A stretch of DNA of 64,000 nt from Ferrithrix thermotolerans DSM 19514 (GTDB taxonomy: Bacteria; Actinomycetota; Acidimicrobiia; Acidimicrobiales; CAIXPF01): assembly GCA_945906305.1 (NCBI GenBank), contig CAMDQT010000010.1, positions 40,829 through 104,828 of the forward strand, in the 5' to 3' direction. The notes under the pieces are model-generated. The model was not told where the DNA came from, made no database searches, and was given only the letters and a program-made list of their open reading frames with translations. The position numbers and the translations under genes are program-made. Below are positions 1 to 8,571 of this stretch, in pieces (positions within the stretch are counted from its first letter, which is position 1; the number at the start of each line of letters is the position of its first letter).

Positions 1-377
1 TGAACGCCGGGTTGTCCGGTGATTTTGGGTTGACGTGGTTTCTGCCTCGAACGGTGGGCTCCACCCGAGCCAAGGAGCTGTTTTTCTTCGGCGACGTGTT
101 CGATGCCGCGCAGGCCAAGGAACTCGGCATCGTGAACGACGTGTTCGACGACGACCAATTGCTGGTGGAGGTCGCAGCGCGGACCACCCGGCTGGTGGGG
201 AAATCGCCCCGGGCCCTGGCAGGAATCAAGGCCAACTTGAACGAGGGTGGCAACGTGGATCTCGGCCGGCATCTCGAGTTCGAGTCGGACCGTCTGATCA
301 GCCTGATCGGCTCGGCGGACAATCGGGAAGCCGCGGCGGCCTTTCTCCAGAAGCGGCCGGCAAAATTCGTGGACTGA
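1..377 (+). CDS. Enoyl-CoA hydratase/isomerase family protein, 3' part only
   Basis: The reading frame is open from base 3 to a TGA at 375-377, so the gene begins upstream of the window; about 124 C-terminal residues are present. The visible part starts in the crotonase stretch GLSGDFGLTWFLPRTVG, followed by AKELFFFGDVFDAAQAKELG, which in this superfamily precedes the C-terminal helices used in trimer contacts. Crotonases hydrate or isomerise acyl-CoA intermediates of beta-oxidation, which fits the acyl-CoA dehydrogenases further on. The N-terminal half, with the oxyanion-hole residues and one catalytic acid, is missing, so the reaction cannot be narrowed. Family assignment is firm; substrate is unknown. 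Confidence 0.9.
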   Translation, partial: NAGLSGDFGLTWFLPRTVGSTRAKELFFFGDVFDAAQAKELGIVNDVFDDDQLLVEVAARTTRLVGKSPRALAGIKANLNEGGNVDLGRHLEFESDRLISLIGSADNREAAAAFLQKRPAKFVD

Positions 378-472
378 ACGGTGCGGGGGCGTGAGCAGCC
401 GCGGCCGCTTTCGGCTCGAACACACGCCGTTGCACCCATGAACGGGGCAAGGACGGGTGCTAACTTGCCGCG

Positions 473-1495
473 GTGGAGATCGGCTTGCTTTCCCTCGGTG
501 ATGTGCTGCCCGACCCGATTGGCGGCACTCTGCCATCTGATGGTCAGCGAACCCGCGCCATCGTGGAGATGGCGGTAGCGGGGGAGGCGCTCGGCTTTGA
601 CCTGGTGCATCTCGGCGAGCATCACGGTAGCGGCTATCAACTGTCCGCTCCGCCGGTCGTGCTCGCTGCTATCAGCTCTCGGACCACCACGGTGCGTTTG
701 TCCACCGGGGTGACGCTGGCGGCCAACCTCGATCCGGTGCGTATGGCGGAGGACTACGCCACCCTTGACGGGCTCAGCGAAGGGCGAGCCGAGATCGTGG
801 CCGGTCGGGGGAGCTACTTCGCTCGTACCTTTGAGTATCTCGGTCAGGATTTCCGCCAGAGTAAGGCGTTGTTCGCCGAGCACGTCGAGTTGCTGGTGCG
901 CCTCCTGCGGGAGGAGAACGTGAGCCACCCCGGTGGCTTGCGACCGGCGCTCGATGGCTTCACCTCTCGCCCGCGCCCCGAAGGTCACCTGCCAGTTTGG
1001 GTCGGTGGCGGCTCGAGTCGCGATACCCCCGCGCTGGCCGCCCGCCTGGGTCTGCCGCTGATGCTGCCCAGTGTGTTCGCCCCACCGGAACAGTTCGTGG
1101 CGGCGGCGGAGGCCTACCGTGCCGCGTGGGACGCGGCAGGTCATGCTGGCCCGGCGCGGGTCGGCGCCATCTGCCATTGCCACGTCGGGGCCAGCACCCA
1201 AGCGGCCCGACGGACCTTCGAGCCGCACTACCTCCAGTATTGGGCCTGGGTGCAGGACCTCGTTGCTGCCTACACCCCCAACGCGCCGCGCCTGGCCTTC
1301 GACTTCGACACCATGCTCAACGGCCCCGCCATCTGCGGCAGTGCCCAACAGGTCATCGACCGCGTGGGCCAGTGGAAGGCCATGTTGGGACTGGACCGGT
1401 TCGCCTTCATGTTCGATCTGGGCGGCATGGCGCAGCCCTTGATGCTGGACACGTTGGAGCGTTTCGGCACCGAGGTGCTACCGGCCATTTCTTGA
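473..1495 (+). CDS. LLM-class flavin-dependent oxidoreductase
   Basis: A 340-residue protein with a bacterial-luciferase TIM barrel. It opens with MEIGLLSLGD, has the strand/loop FDLVHLGEHHGSGY at about 42-55 and VRLSTGVTLAANLDPVRMAE at about 74-93, then AEIVAGRGSY and the C-terminal barrel strand LPVWVGGGS. These are family features of FMN- or F420-using monooxygenases and reductases. The start is GTG at 473, the first start codon giving the usual N-terminal beta strand. It lies 95 bp after the hydratase and is convergent with the next gene across a hairpin. Whether it uses FMN or F420 cannot be decided from sequence alone. Confidence 0.88.
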   Translation: MEIGLLSLGDVLPDPIGGTLPSDGQRTRAIVEMAVAGEALGFDLVHLGEHHGSGYQLSAPPVVLAAISSRTTTVRLSTGVTLAANLDPVRMAEDYATLDGLSEGRAEIVAGRGSYFARTFEYLGQDFRQSKALFAEHVELLVRLLREENVSHPGGLRPALDGFTSRPRPEGHLPVWVGGGSSRDTPALAARLGLPLMLPSVFAPPEQFVAAAEAYRAAWDAAGHAGPARVGAICHCHVGASTQAARRTFEPHYLQYWAWVQDLVAAYTPNAPRLAFDFDTMLNGPAICGSAQQVIDRVGQWKAMLGLDRFAFMFDLGGMAQPLMLDTLERFGTEVLPAIS

Positions 1496-1504
1496 CCTGG
1501 CTGC

Positions 1505-1566
1505 AACCGATCTTGGACCCGATGTCGGGCAGGCCACCGAGTGCTGGCCCGCCCTGACGATCGGTT
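1505..1566. terminator. Nested hairpin between convergent genes
   Basis: An outer perfect 8-bp stem (AACCGATC at 1505-1512 with GATCGGTT at 1559-1566) encloses an inner 9-bp stem with one mismatch (1527-1535 with 1546-1554). It fills the space between the stop codons of two convergent genes, so it can serve as a bidirectional terminator. There is no clear U-tract, which is common in high-GC actinobacteria. Confidence 0.5.
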
Positions 1567-1568
1567 AC

Positions 1569-2954
1569 TCAGTGAACGTCGTTCTCGCTCATTCCGGCGA
1601 TGGCCAGGGCCTTACGCTTGGCGAGATCCATGTTGTAGTGGTTTCGAGTCACGATGCGCTGGGCGTAGAGACCACCACCGGCTTGGATGTTGGTGACAAA
1701 CTTCCAACCGCCGTAGGCATCCGCGGTGAGATCGCGGATGGTGTGCATCAGCATGGTGCGATACTCCCCGTCCGCCGCGCCGGTGGACATGTACTTGCGG
1801 GCGAGGTGGCCGACCTCTTCGTTCTCGAGGTCGGCGGGTGCGGGAGCGGTGAGCACCGCACCGCCAGCAATATCGTGCACGTGCCGCACGATTTGGTTGT
1901 AGTTGGCGGCGGCGTGGAACTTGCCTGCGTTGACGTACAACTCGTTGGGGAACGCCGCGCCCTCAGGGCCGATATTGCAGTTGGCGATGGCGGCCTCCAG
2001 CGTCGCCCGGATGAGGGTGGCATGGATGATCATCTCGGAGATTTTCTCCTTGACGTGGCTGATGCCGGCGGTGCCATTGGCCTCGGCTACGAGCTGGGCG
2101 AGACCGACGAGCTCGTCGGCCTCGTCTACGAACGCAGAGAGGCCTCCCAGGCGCTCCCACAGCCCGAGGGAGTGGGCGAAGACCGCAGCGTAGGCGGTTT
2201 CCCCATCGAGGAAGATCCGTTCGTTCGGTACGAAGACATCATCGAAAATCACGAAGCCTTCGGGGTAGTGATACCGGGAGGACACCGGGAAGGAACGGGT
2301 GTCGTGATGGCGGGGCGCGTAGGTGGTGTTGATGATGCGGACGCCGGGGGAACTCACCGGCACGGAACACGCGATGGACCATTCCTCCTCTCCGGGTTTC
2401 ATGGCCTTGGTCGGCATGGTGAGCAGATCGTGCCCGTAGGAGGCGCCGGTGATGTGCAGCTTGGCGCCGCGTAGCACCACGCCGTCGCGCTGGCGATCCA
2501 CGACGTGCACATACATGTCGGGGTCGTCCTGCTTGCCGGGGGGACGGCTGCGATCACCCTTGGCGTCGGTAATGCATTGGGTGATGCGCACGTCGTTTTT
2601 CTGCGCCTCCTCGATGTAGGCGTCCATGCGCTCGATGTACTCGGGCTTGACGCCCGCCATGCGGCCCGACGCCGTCTTGAGCGTCTGGATGGAGGTCGAG
2701 GTGACGTGCGCCATCATCCCGGCGTCGTGCAGCATCGGGATGAGCGCCCGCAGGTCGTCCGCGGAGCGCGGCACCCCGAGCAAGGGGCTGGTGGCACCGG
2801 GGGTCGGGTCGTAGTACTTGTCGTAGGCGCGGGCGGTGAAATCGGCGGTCTGGCCGAGCAGCGGATGGCTGGGCAGGTCTGGGACACGCTCACCCTCGAA
2901 GTAGGTGAGCCGACCGTCCCGCAGCGACTGCTTGTACTGCTCTCCTGTCAACAT
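1569..2954 (-). CDS. HpaB / 4-hydroxybutyryl-CoA dehydratase-fold protein
   Basis: 461 residues with the acyl-CoA-dehydrogenase-like fold of 4-hydroxyphenylacetate 3-monooxygenase (HpaB) and 4-hydroxybutyryl-CoA dehydratase. Shared landmarks are an N-terminal MLTGEQYKQSLRDGR, TDAKGDRSRPP near residue 125, DGVVLRGAKLHITGA near 155, FVIFDDVFVPNERIFL near 235 and a HDIAGGAVLT segment near 350. Compared from memory with the clostridial dehydratase, the positions of its four [4Fe-4S] ligands (a CxxxC pair, then a His and a Cys about 190 residues later) hold other residues here. A flavin monooxygenase-type or unknown reaction is therefore more likely than the radical dehydration. A GGGGGAACGG ribosome-binding site precedes the ATG. 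It is monocistronic. Confidence 0.85.
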   Translation of the reverse strand: MLTGEQYKQSLRDGRLTYFEGERVPDLPSHPLLGQTADFTARAYDKYYDPTPGATSPLLGVPRSADDLRALIPMLHDAGMMAHVTSTSIQTLKTASGRMAGVKPEYIERMDAYIEEAQKNDVRITQCITDAKGDRSRPPGKQDDPDMYVHVVDRQRDGVVLRGAKLHITGASYGHDLLTMPTKAMKPGEEEWSIACSVPVSSPGVRIINTTYAPRHHDTRSFPVSSRYHYPEGFVIFDDVFVPNERIFLDGETAYAAVFAHSLGLWERLGGLSAFVDEADELVGLAQLVAEANGTAGISHVKEKISEMIIHATLIRATLEAAIANCNIGPEGAAFPNELYVNAGKFHAAANYNQIVRHVHDIAGGAVLTAPAPADLENEEVGHLARKYMSTGAADGEYRTMLMHTIRDLTADAYGGWKFVTNIQAGGGLYAQRIVTRNHYNMDLAKRKALAIAGMSENDVH

Positions 2955-3035
2955 GGTGACCGTTCCCCCGGATCTATCTGGCTCGCCACCGCTCCGTCGG
3001 AGGGTGCGTCGCCGCTGTGGATGTGGCCTCGCAAC

Positions 3036-4271
3036 CTAGTTCGCGTTGATGGTGCCATCATCGCCAAAGCGGGTGGCACGCATGAGCACGAGACCGGTGA
3101 CGATGGTGGCCGCGCCACCGACTCCGACCGCCACTTGCGGCGTGGCGACCTCGGAGATGGCGCTGACGATGATGGCGCCCACCGGGGTGGAACCCAGGAA
3201 CAAGATGGCGTACAGCGCCACCACCCTGGCCCGGAAAGCAGGGTCCGCGACGTGTTGAAGGCGTGTGTTGGTGGCCGCGACGTACATCGAGGCGAAGAAG
3301 CTGGTCAACGCGAGTAGCGGTAAGGCCATCTCGGCGCGGGGCGCGACGGCGACGCCGGTCGCGGCGAGGCCGAACAACAGCGCCGCACGGCCGATGAGGG
3401 CTGCACCGGCGTTGCGTCGGGAGGCCGCGGTGAGCGCGCCGAGCAGGGCACCGGCGCCGCTGACCGAGCCGAACGCGGCGAACATGGTGGGACCGGACCC
3501 AAAGGTGATGCGGGCGAGCAGGGGAGTGGTGAGCTGCTGGTTGAGGGCGAGGGTGCCGATCACTGCCAGCGCGGCCAGGGGTAGGCGTACCTCTCGCTCG
3601 TGCAGGGCGTAACGCACTCCTTGACGGATCTGCGCCTTGCCCGCGGCCGCCCGTCCCACGGTGAAGAGTTCGCTGCGGCGAAGCCGCTGCATGGCGATCA
3701 CCACGGCCAGGAAGGACACCGCATTGACGTACAGACAAGCTGAAGCGCCGATGGTGCCAATCAGCAGGCCGGCGATAGCGGCGCCGACGAGGCGCGAACT
3801 GGTCATGATGGCGCCATTGAGCCCGACCGCGCTGGGCAGATCGGCGGGAGGCACCAGTTCGGCCGCCATTGAACTACGGGTCGGGGTCTCGAAGGCGTTG
3901 GCGCATCCGCCGAGCAGCGCCATCACCGCCAGCAGCGGCGTGGACTGATGACCGCTGGACACCGCCACGGCGGTAGCCAGCGCAATCACCGCCGCCGCGC
4001 CGTTGGTGAACTGAAGCATGGTCGGCTTGTCCGAGCGGTCCGCAATGGCCCCCGCCCAGGCGCCGAACACCAGCAGCGGGGTGAACTGCAGCGCGACGAT
4101 CAGGCCCAGCGACAGCGACGAGTCGCTTTGATGCAGCACGATCCACGCGACGGCGGTGTTCTGGGTCCAGGTGCCGATGACGGAGAGAACCTGCCCGGTG
4201 AAGAACAGCCGGTAATTGCGCACCCGCAAGGCCCGGAACGGGGCTGGTCGATCCCGCCGGCTGATGCGCAC
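3036..4271 (-). CDS. MFS exporter, EntS/MFS_3-like
   Basis: 411 residues with about 12 hydrophobic segments. The first helix follows FRALRVRNYRLFFTGQ, and the loop after TM2 carries GAWAGAIADRSDK, the family version of the MFS GxxxDR signature. A second landmark is ANAFETPTRSSMAAELVP near residue 130. This is the subgroup of efflux MFS proteins related to enterobactin exporter EntS. The start is GTG at 4271. It lies 80 bp after the HpaB-like gene on the same strand and is divergent from the dehydrogenase at 4351. The incomplete MFS gene at 63000 belongs to the same subfamily. The exported compound is unknown. Confidence 0.87.
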   Translation of the reverse strand: MRISRRDRPAPFRALRVRNYRLFFTGQVLSVIGTWTQNTAVAWIVLHQSDSSLSLGLIVALQFTPLLVFGAWAGAIADRSDKPTMLQFTNGAAAVIALATAVAVSSGHQSTPLLAVMALLGGCANAFETPTRSSMAAELVPPADLPSAVGLNGAIMTSSRLVGAAIAGLLIGTIGASACLYVNAVSFLAVVIAMQRLRRSELFTVGRAAAGKAQIRQGVRYALHEREVRLPLAALAVIGTLALNQQLTTPLLARITFGSGPTMFAAFGSVSGAGALLGALTAASRRNAGAALIGRAALLFGLAATGVAVAPRAEMALPLLALTSFFASMYVAATNTRLQHVADPAFRARVVALYAILFLGSTPVGAIIVSAISEVATPQVAVGVGGAATIVTGLVLMRATRFGDDGTINAN

Positions 4272-4350
4272 CGGGTCGGTCTAGCACCTTGGTACTGGGC
4301 ACAGTCGGTAGCGGCATCGTCGCTGGTGCCAATCATGGTTAGGGTGCACG

Positions 4351-5511
4351 ATGCGCCCACGCGCGGTGTCCAGCGTGGGGACGATGGAGAGGGAACGCCA
4401 TGCCAACCCGGCGCCGTTCAGCAGGCGGGTCGTGACTGCGGTGCGAAGCCGACCTCGGGTCGCGGTCGTGCCCGGCGACGGGGCATCGCCGGGCGCCATG
4501 GCGGCCACGTTGGACGTGTTGTACGCCGCCGATGTCGACATCGACTTCGACGTGTTGCCCGATGGGGCGGTGCTGAAGGCGTTGAGCCCCACCGAGCGTG
4601 GCGAGGTGGTCCATCCCCGTCTTGATGCCGCCGATTCGGTGCTGCTCGGCTCGACGGGGGGCATCACCCCAGGTCCGATCTACCTTCGTTACCAGCGCGG
4701 CACCTGGGCCAACCTACGGCCGGTGCAGTGGCGGCGGGGGTTTGCCTCTCCCTATGCACAGCCCGAGGGCATCGACTATCTGATCGTGCGCGAATGCCAT
4801 GAGGATCTTTACATCGGCTTCGAAGGTGAATTGGCGACATTGCGGGCGAGCGGCCTGGCTGAAGGTATTCGCGGGGTGCGCGTCCCTCCCGGTATTGATG
4901 GCCGGTATGCGGTGAAGATCATCACCCGTGATTTCACCGAACGTATCGCTCACCGGGCCTGTCAGGAGACCGTCTCCCGCAAGGCCGCCGGGTACCCGGG
5001 ACGACTCACCATCGGCGCCAAGACCAACATGCTCACCGTCACCGACCGCTTCTTCGCCGATATCTGCGCCGAGGTGGGTTCGCAGTACCCGATCGAGGTG
5101 GAGACGGTCATCATCGACGACCTCGCTCACCGTCTGGCGCTCCGCCCGCACGATTTCGACGTGGTGGTGCTGCCCAACCAGTACGGCGACATTCTCGCTG
5201 ATGGCGGCGCCGGCCAGGTGGGAGGCATGACGCTCACACCATCGGGCTGTTTCGGCGACGACTTCGCCTACTTCGAGGCGCCACAGGGCGCGCCAGCACC
5301 AGCGGATCAGGCTGATGTGGTGAACCCGACGGCGTTGATGCTGGCCGGCGCTTGGCTGTTACGCCATGTGGGTCAAATCGCCGCCGGGGACCGCGTCGAT
5401 GCCGCGGTCAGCGCGGTGTACGCCGCGGGTGTGGTGCTTCCCATCGACCAGGGCGGCTCGGCTACCACGGTGCAATTCGCCGCCGCAGTAATCGAGGCTC
5501 TCGGCGGTTGA
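4351..5511 (+). CDS. Isocitrate/isopropylmalate dehydrogenase-family protein
   Basis: Up to 386 residues of the NAD(P)-dependent beta-decarboxylating dehydrogenase family, which oxidises and decarboxylates 2-hydroxy acids such as isocitrate, 3-isopropylmalate or tartrate. Evidence: RVAVVPGDG near residue 36, LGSTGG near 98, WANLRPVQW near 118, VRECHED in place of the usual VRENTEGEY, AKTNMLTVTDRFF with the catalytic Lys, and VVVLPNQYGDILAD with metal-binding Asp. The substrate loops (PVQWRRGFASPY) differ from standard Icd and LeuB, so a non-canonical acid is likely. The start is uncertain: ATG 4351, ATG 4384 or a GTG around 4432 would all precede the first strand. Confidence 0.85.
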   Translation: MRPRAVSSVGTMERERHANPAPFSRRVVTAVRSRPRVAVVPGDGASPGAMAATLDVLYAADVDIDFDVLPDGAVLKALSPTERGEVVHPRLDAADSVLLGSTGGITPGPIYLRYQRGTWANLRPVQWRRGFASPYAQPEGIDYLIVRECHEDLYIGFEGELATLRASGLAEGIRGVRVPPGIDGRYAVKIITRDFTERIAHRACQETVSRKAAGYPGRLTIGAKTNMLTVTDRFFADICAEVGSQYPIEVETVIIDDLAHRLALRPHDFDVVVLPNQYGDILADGGAGQVGGMTLTPSGCFGDDFAYFEAPQGAPAPADQADVVNPTALMLAGAWLLRHVGQIAAGDRVDAAVSAVYAAGVVLPIDQGGSATTVQFAAAVIEALGG

Positions 5512-5523
5512 AACGCTGAGGGG

Positions 5524-5553
5524 CCGAACTCGACTCGAGATCGGCCGGTTCGG
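5524..5553. terminator. Possible terminator between convergent genes
   Basis: CCGAAC (5524-5529) can pair with GTTCGG (5548-5553), with a wobble pair at each end of the stem. It sits between the stops of the dehydrogenase and the alpha/beta hydrolase, which run towards each other. The stem is short and has no T-run, so this is a weak call. Confidence 0.3.
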
Positions 5554-6498
5554 TCAGGGAGCTTCCCGCCAGCTTTCCTCGATGGGCGTGGGCTGGAGGT
5601 GGCGGGGCTGCTGTTGTGGTCGACCACCCGCCGGTACGACGCGGGAGAGGAACTCCACCACGGCGTCGGCGAAAATATCGTTGCGGTCACCGGCAACCAT
5701 GTGCGACGCGTCGGACACATTGACGTACTCGCTATGCGGGCACAGCTCGAGGAAGCTGCGGGCGCCTTGCTCGCTGAGCACATCGGACAAGCCACCGCGC
5801 ACCAACAGGGTGGGCAACGTGAGACGCCGGGCGCATGCGGCCTGCCGTTCATAGAGGGTCTCGAGGTCGGGCGCGCTGCTGCGCCAGCGCGGGTCCCAGT
5901 GCCAGTGGTAGCGGCCGTCTGCGCCGAGGCGGACGTTCTTGGCCAGCCCGTCGATCTTGCGCGGGGTGCTGCGATGGGGCTGGTAGGTGCCGATGGCGTC
6001 GGCCACCTCCTCCAACGTCGCGAAACCGTCCGGGCGCTGGTCCATGAAGGAGAGGATCTTGTCGACTCCTTCCGGTTCGAGACGAGGGGCGGTGTCGACC
6101 ATGACCAAGGCGGTGGCGTCGACATGGTCCTGGCCCACCGCGGTGAGGCTGATGCCACCGCCCATCGAGGCCCCGACGAGCACCGGTCGCCGGTCGCCCA
6201 GCGTGTGCAGGAGGGCCACGAGGTCTGCCACCATCACATCGGGTCCATAGACGCCGTCGACAGACCAGTCCGAGTCGCCGTGGCCGCGGGCATCGACCGC
6301 CACGGCGCGATAGCCCGCCCGCCCTAGGCGTTCGCCCGTTCCCTTCCAGGCGTGACGGGTTTGGCCTCCGCCGTGCAGCAGCAGGACCAGTGGCCCCTCG
6401 AGGTCCCCCCAGCAATCACCGGCCACGGTGGTGCCGGTGGACAGTGGCCAGCGATGCATGGGCTCGGGGGTTCCATCCAACCGACGTCCTGCACTCAT
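5554..6498 (-). CDS. Alpha/beta-fold hydrolase
   Basis: 314 residues. VLLLHGGGQTRHAWKG near residue 40 is the oxyanion-hole segment, VAVDARGHGDSDW near 73 is the typical GHGxS loop, GASMGG near 114 is the nucleophile elbow with Ser, and DASHMVAGD near 280 supplies the catalytic His. The acid is probably the Asp in RGGLSDVLSEQG. The size and cap region suit an ester- or C-C-bond hydrolase such as those of meta-cleavage pathways, but the substrate is not defined. The ATG at 6498 has an AAGGAA ribosome-binding site at good spacing. It is transcribed alone, 110 bp downstream of the divergently unrelated SCO6745-like gene on the same strand. Confidence 0.88.
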   Translation of the reverse strand: MSAGRRLDGTPEPMHRWPLSTGTTVAGDCWGDLEGPLVLLLHGGGQTRHAWKGTGERLGRAGYRAVAVDARGHGDSDWSVDGVYGPDVMVADLVALLHTLGDRRPVLVGASMGGGISLTAVGQDHVDATALVMVDTAPRLEPEGVDKILSFMDQRPDGFATLEEVADAIGTYQPHRSTPRKIDGLAKNVRLGADGRYHWHWDPRWRSSAPDLETLYERQAACARRLTLPTLLVRGGLSDVLSEQGARSFLELCPHSEYVNVSDASHMVAGDRNDIFADAVVEFLSRVVPAGGRPQQQPRHLQPTPIEESWREAP

Positions 6499-6609
6499 AG
6501 GTCAGTTCCTTGTCTGGCCGGTGCGCACTACCGGTACCACCGGTGAATCTAACCCGCGTTCGGATCGGACCCACACCTGGGGACCTCACGACTGCGGCGC
6601 CGATCGGGA

Positions 6610-7524
6610 TCAGCGGGCGGGGTCTTGGCCCTTGAGCACATGGTCGGGTGGCCATTTGCCGGGGATCTCGCCGCGGCTGAGCAACACCTGGTGCACGGGG
6701 TCGAGCAGTTCGGCGAGTCGGGCGAGGCCGGACGCGCCCAACCGCCGAGCCGGTTCTGCGGCCAAGGCATCGGTGTGGGTCTCGATGGCACTTCGGCCAT
6801 TGCGACCCTCAACGGTCAGCGCTCCGGCCCCATCCAACCATCCGCGCTGCACGAGGGCATCGACCGCGCCATCCCATTCGGAGTCGTTCCAGCCCCGAAT
6901 GGCCTGCAGGGTTTGCTTGTTGCCATGGCCGCGCGCTGCCATGAGCACTTGGCAACCCACCGGGTCCACGCTGGCGGCGGCGAGGGCAATGGCGTGGCTG
7001 TCGCCTCGGTGTTCACGCAACAGCGTGCAGGCATGCCACAGCTGCAGGTGGGCAGGCTCGGGCCATGGCAGCGTCAGATGGCCGCCATAGAGCGGGCGGG
7101 CCCCTGATTGCACGCCTTCGATGCATTGCCGGGCCAGCACCGCGGCCTCGGCGATGGCAGCGTGATGGGCGTTGCTCGCGCCGTCGAAGATCCGTTGCCA
7201 CGCCCGGTCGACCGCATCGAGGCGAACGTCAAGGCACTGCTGCGGGCTGATGTACTGCCATACCTCGGGCACGGCGCGCTGCACCATGCGCAACGCGAAG
7301 CCGTAGAACGTGGCCGCGATGACCTCTGGCTCGACCTTGCCCATCGGCGCGGAGCGGTAGGCGAAGTACGACGTCCACCAGCCCTTGATGCCGAACTCGG
7401 CGAAGACTTTTATTTCGGGTGTGTAGTACGAGACGTTGTGTATGGGCGCGACCAGAGCGGCCAGCTGGCGCGTGAGCGGCCAGGCGGCCTGATCGCCGAC
7501 GGTGGGAAATGCAACCTCGGACAT
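6610..7524 (-). CDS. SCO6745-family protein (SalK-like)
   Basis: 304 residues of an actinobacterial family named after SCO6745. Landmarks are LAALVAPIHNVSYYTPE near residue 25, KGWWTSYFAYRSAPMG near 47, an alanine-rich all-helical central part, and a C-terminal winged-helix-like segment (DGAVDALVQRGWLDGAGALT) followed by RSAIETHTDALA. The biochemical role of the family is not established; it often lies beside fatty-acid and steroid catabolic genes. A strong ribosome-binding site (AAGGAGGT) precedes the ATG at 7524. Here it is downstream of the acyl-CoA dehydrogenase pair on the same strand with a 42-bp gap, suggesting co-transcription. Confidence 0.8.
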   Translation of the reverse strand: MSEVAFPTVGDQAAWPLTRQLAALVAPIHNVSYYTPEIKVFAEFGIKGWWTSYFAYRSAPMGKVEPEVIAATFYGFALRMVQRAVPEVWQYISPQQCLDVRLDAVDRAWQRIFDGASNAHHAAIAEAAVLARQCIEGVQSGARPLYGGHLTLPWPEPAHLQLWHACTLLREHRGDSHAIALAAASVDPVGCQVLMAARGHGNKQTLQAIRGWNDSEWDGAVDALVQRGWLDGAGALTVEGRNGRSAIETHTDALAAEPARRLGASGLARLAELLDPVHQVLLSRGEIPGKWPPDHVLKGQDPAR

Positions 7525-7566
7525 CGAACCGGGACCTCCTTGCAGCGGCGACGTTGGACGCGTCGG

Positions 7567-8571
7567 TCAGCGAACCGCGGCTGGCGGCCATTTGGTTATG
7601 GCCGGCCACAGCGCTCGCCCGCCCGCAGCGGCCAGGCTGGCACCGAGGGCAGCGGCCCATTCGGCTTCTGCGCCGTGCTCGTCACGCCAAGACCACAGAC
7701 GACGTGTCGTGTACTGGAGGCGATGCTCGTCGGTGTAGCCGATGGCGCCGTGGATCTGATGGGCCAGCTTGTTGATGATGCCCACCGCACGGCCGGTGAC
7801 GGTCTTGGCCGCGGCGACGACTCGCATCGCCTCGTCCTGGTCGGCGCCGGCGGCAAGTACGTCTACGGCGTTGTCGGCGGCGGCTTGCGCCGCGGCGGCC
7901 TCACCCGCCATCTGGGAGAGGTACTGCTGGAGTACCTGGAACTTGCCGATCGGCTTGCCGAACTGCTCGCGCTCGTTGCAGTACTGCACGGACAGGTCCG
8001 CGGCATGGGACAAAGCCCCCGCCATCAGCAGCGAGCGGGCCAGTGCCCCGCGGCCATGGACTGCGGCCACCGATGGCCCTGCCACCAACGACGCTGCGGA
8101 CACTGTCACCTTCGCCCACGGCTCTCCGGCATAGTTTCGGCCGGACTCGCCGAGGATGACATCAGCGCTGCTCACCACGGCGACCCCAGCGTCGGTGACC
8201 ACCACAAAGGCCGTGGCCACCGGGGCCCAGTAGGTTCGAGCGCCTTCGCCGATGACCACCGCCATGGGGCCTTCGGGCAACTGCAATCCTGCCTGCTCGC
8301 ACACCCAGCCGCCCACAATGGACAGCTCCGTCAGCGGAACTGGGGCGCAGTGGCGCCCTGCGGCCTTGGCGATAGCGGCGGCGTCGTGAAGGGTCCCGCC
8401 CGAGCCACCGATGGACTCGGCCAAGCCAACAGTGGACATGCCCGATTCGGTCAGGGCGTTCCAGAGCACGGCATCGAGGCCGCCCTCGGCGGCGCCCACT
8501 TTCTCGGGCTCGCACAGATCGCCGAACATCGACTCGATGGTCTCTATCAGCAGTGGATCGACGGTGCTCAT
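7567..8571 (-). CDS. Acyl-CoA dehydrogenase, short subunit
   Basis: 334 residues of the acyl-CoA dehydrogenase fold: N-terminal helical domain with DAVLWNALTESGMSTVGL, a middle beta domain, and the C-terminal four-helix domain with CNEREQFGKPIGKFQVLQQ near 205, the usual (R)xQFGxPIxxFQ segment, then QIHGAIGYTDEHRLQ near 290. It is shorter than a complete enzyme (about 380), and it overlaps the next acyl-CoA dehydrogenase gene by one base (TGATG). Adjacent short and long genes of this kind encode alpha2beta2 acyl-CoA dehydrogenases in actinobacterial steroid and branched-acid catabolism, where only one subunit contributes the catalytic Glu. Confidence 0.88.
   Translation of the reverse strand: MSTVDPLLIETIESMFGDLCEPEKVGAAEGGLDAVLWNALTESGMSTVGLAESIGGSGGTLHDAAAIAKAAGRHCAPVPLTELSIVGGWVCEQAGLQLPEGPMAVVIGEGARTYWAPVATAFVVVTDAGVAVVSSADVILGESGRNYAGEPWAKVTVSAASLVAGPSVAAVHGRGALARSLLMAGALSHAADLSVQYCNEREQFGKPIGKFQVLQQYLSQMAGEAAAAQAAADNAVDVLAAGADQDEAMRVVAAAKTVTGRAVGIINKLAHQIHGAIGYTDEHRLQYTTRRLWSWRDEHGAEAEWAAALGASLAAAGGRALWPAITKWPPAAVR

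Noticed and set aside
1569..2954. 4-hydroxybutyryl-CoA dehydratase
   Set aside because: Cluster-binding cysteines and histidine are not found at the expected positions, so only the fold is assigned.
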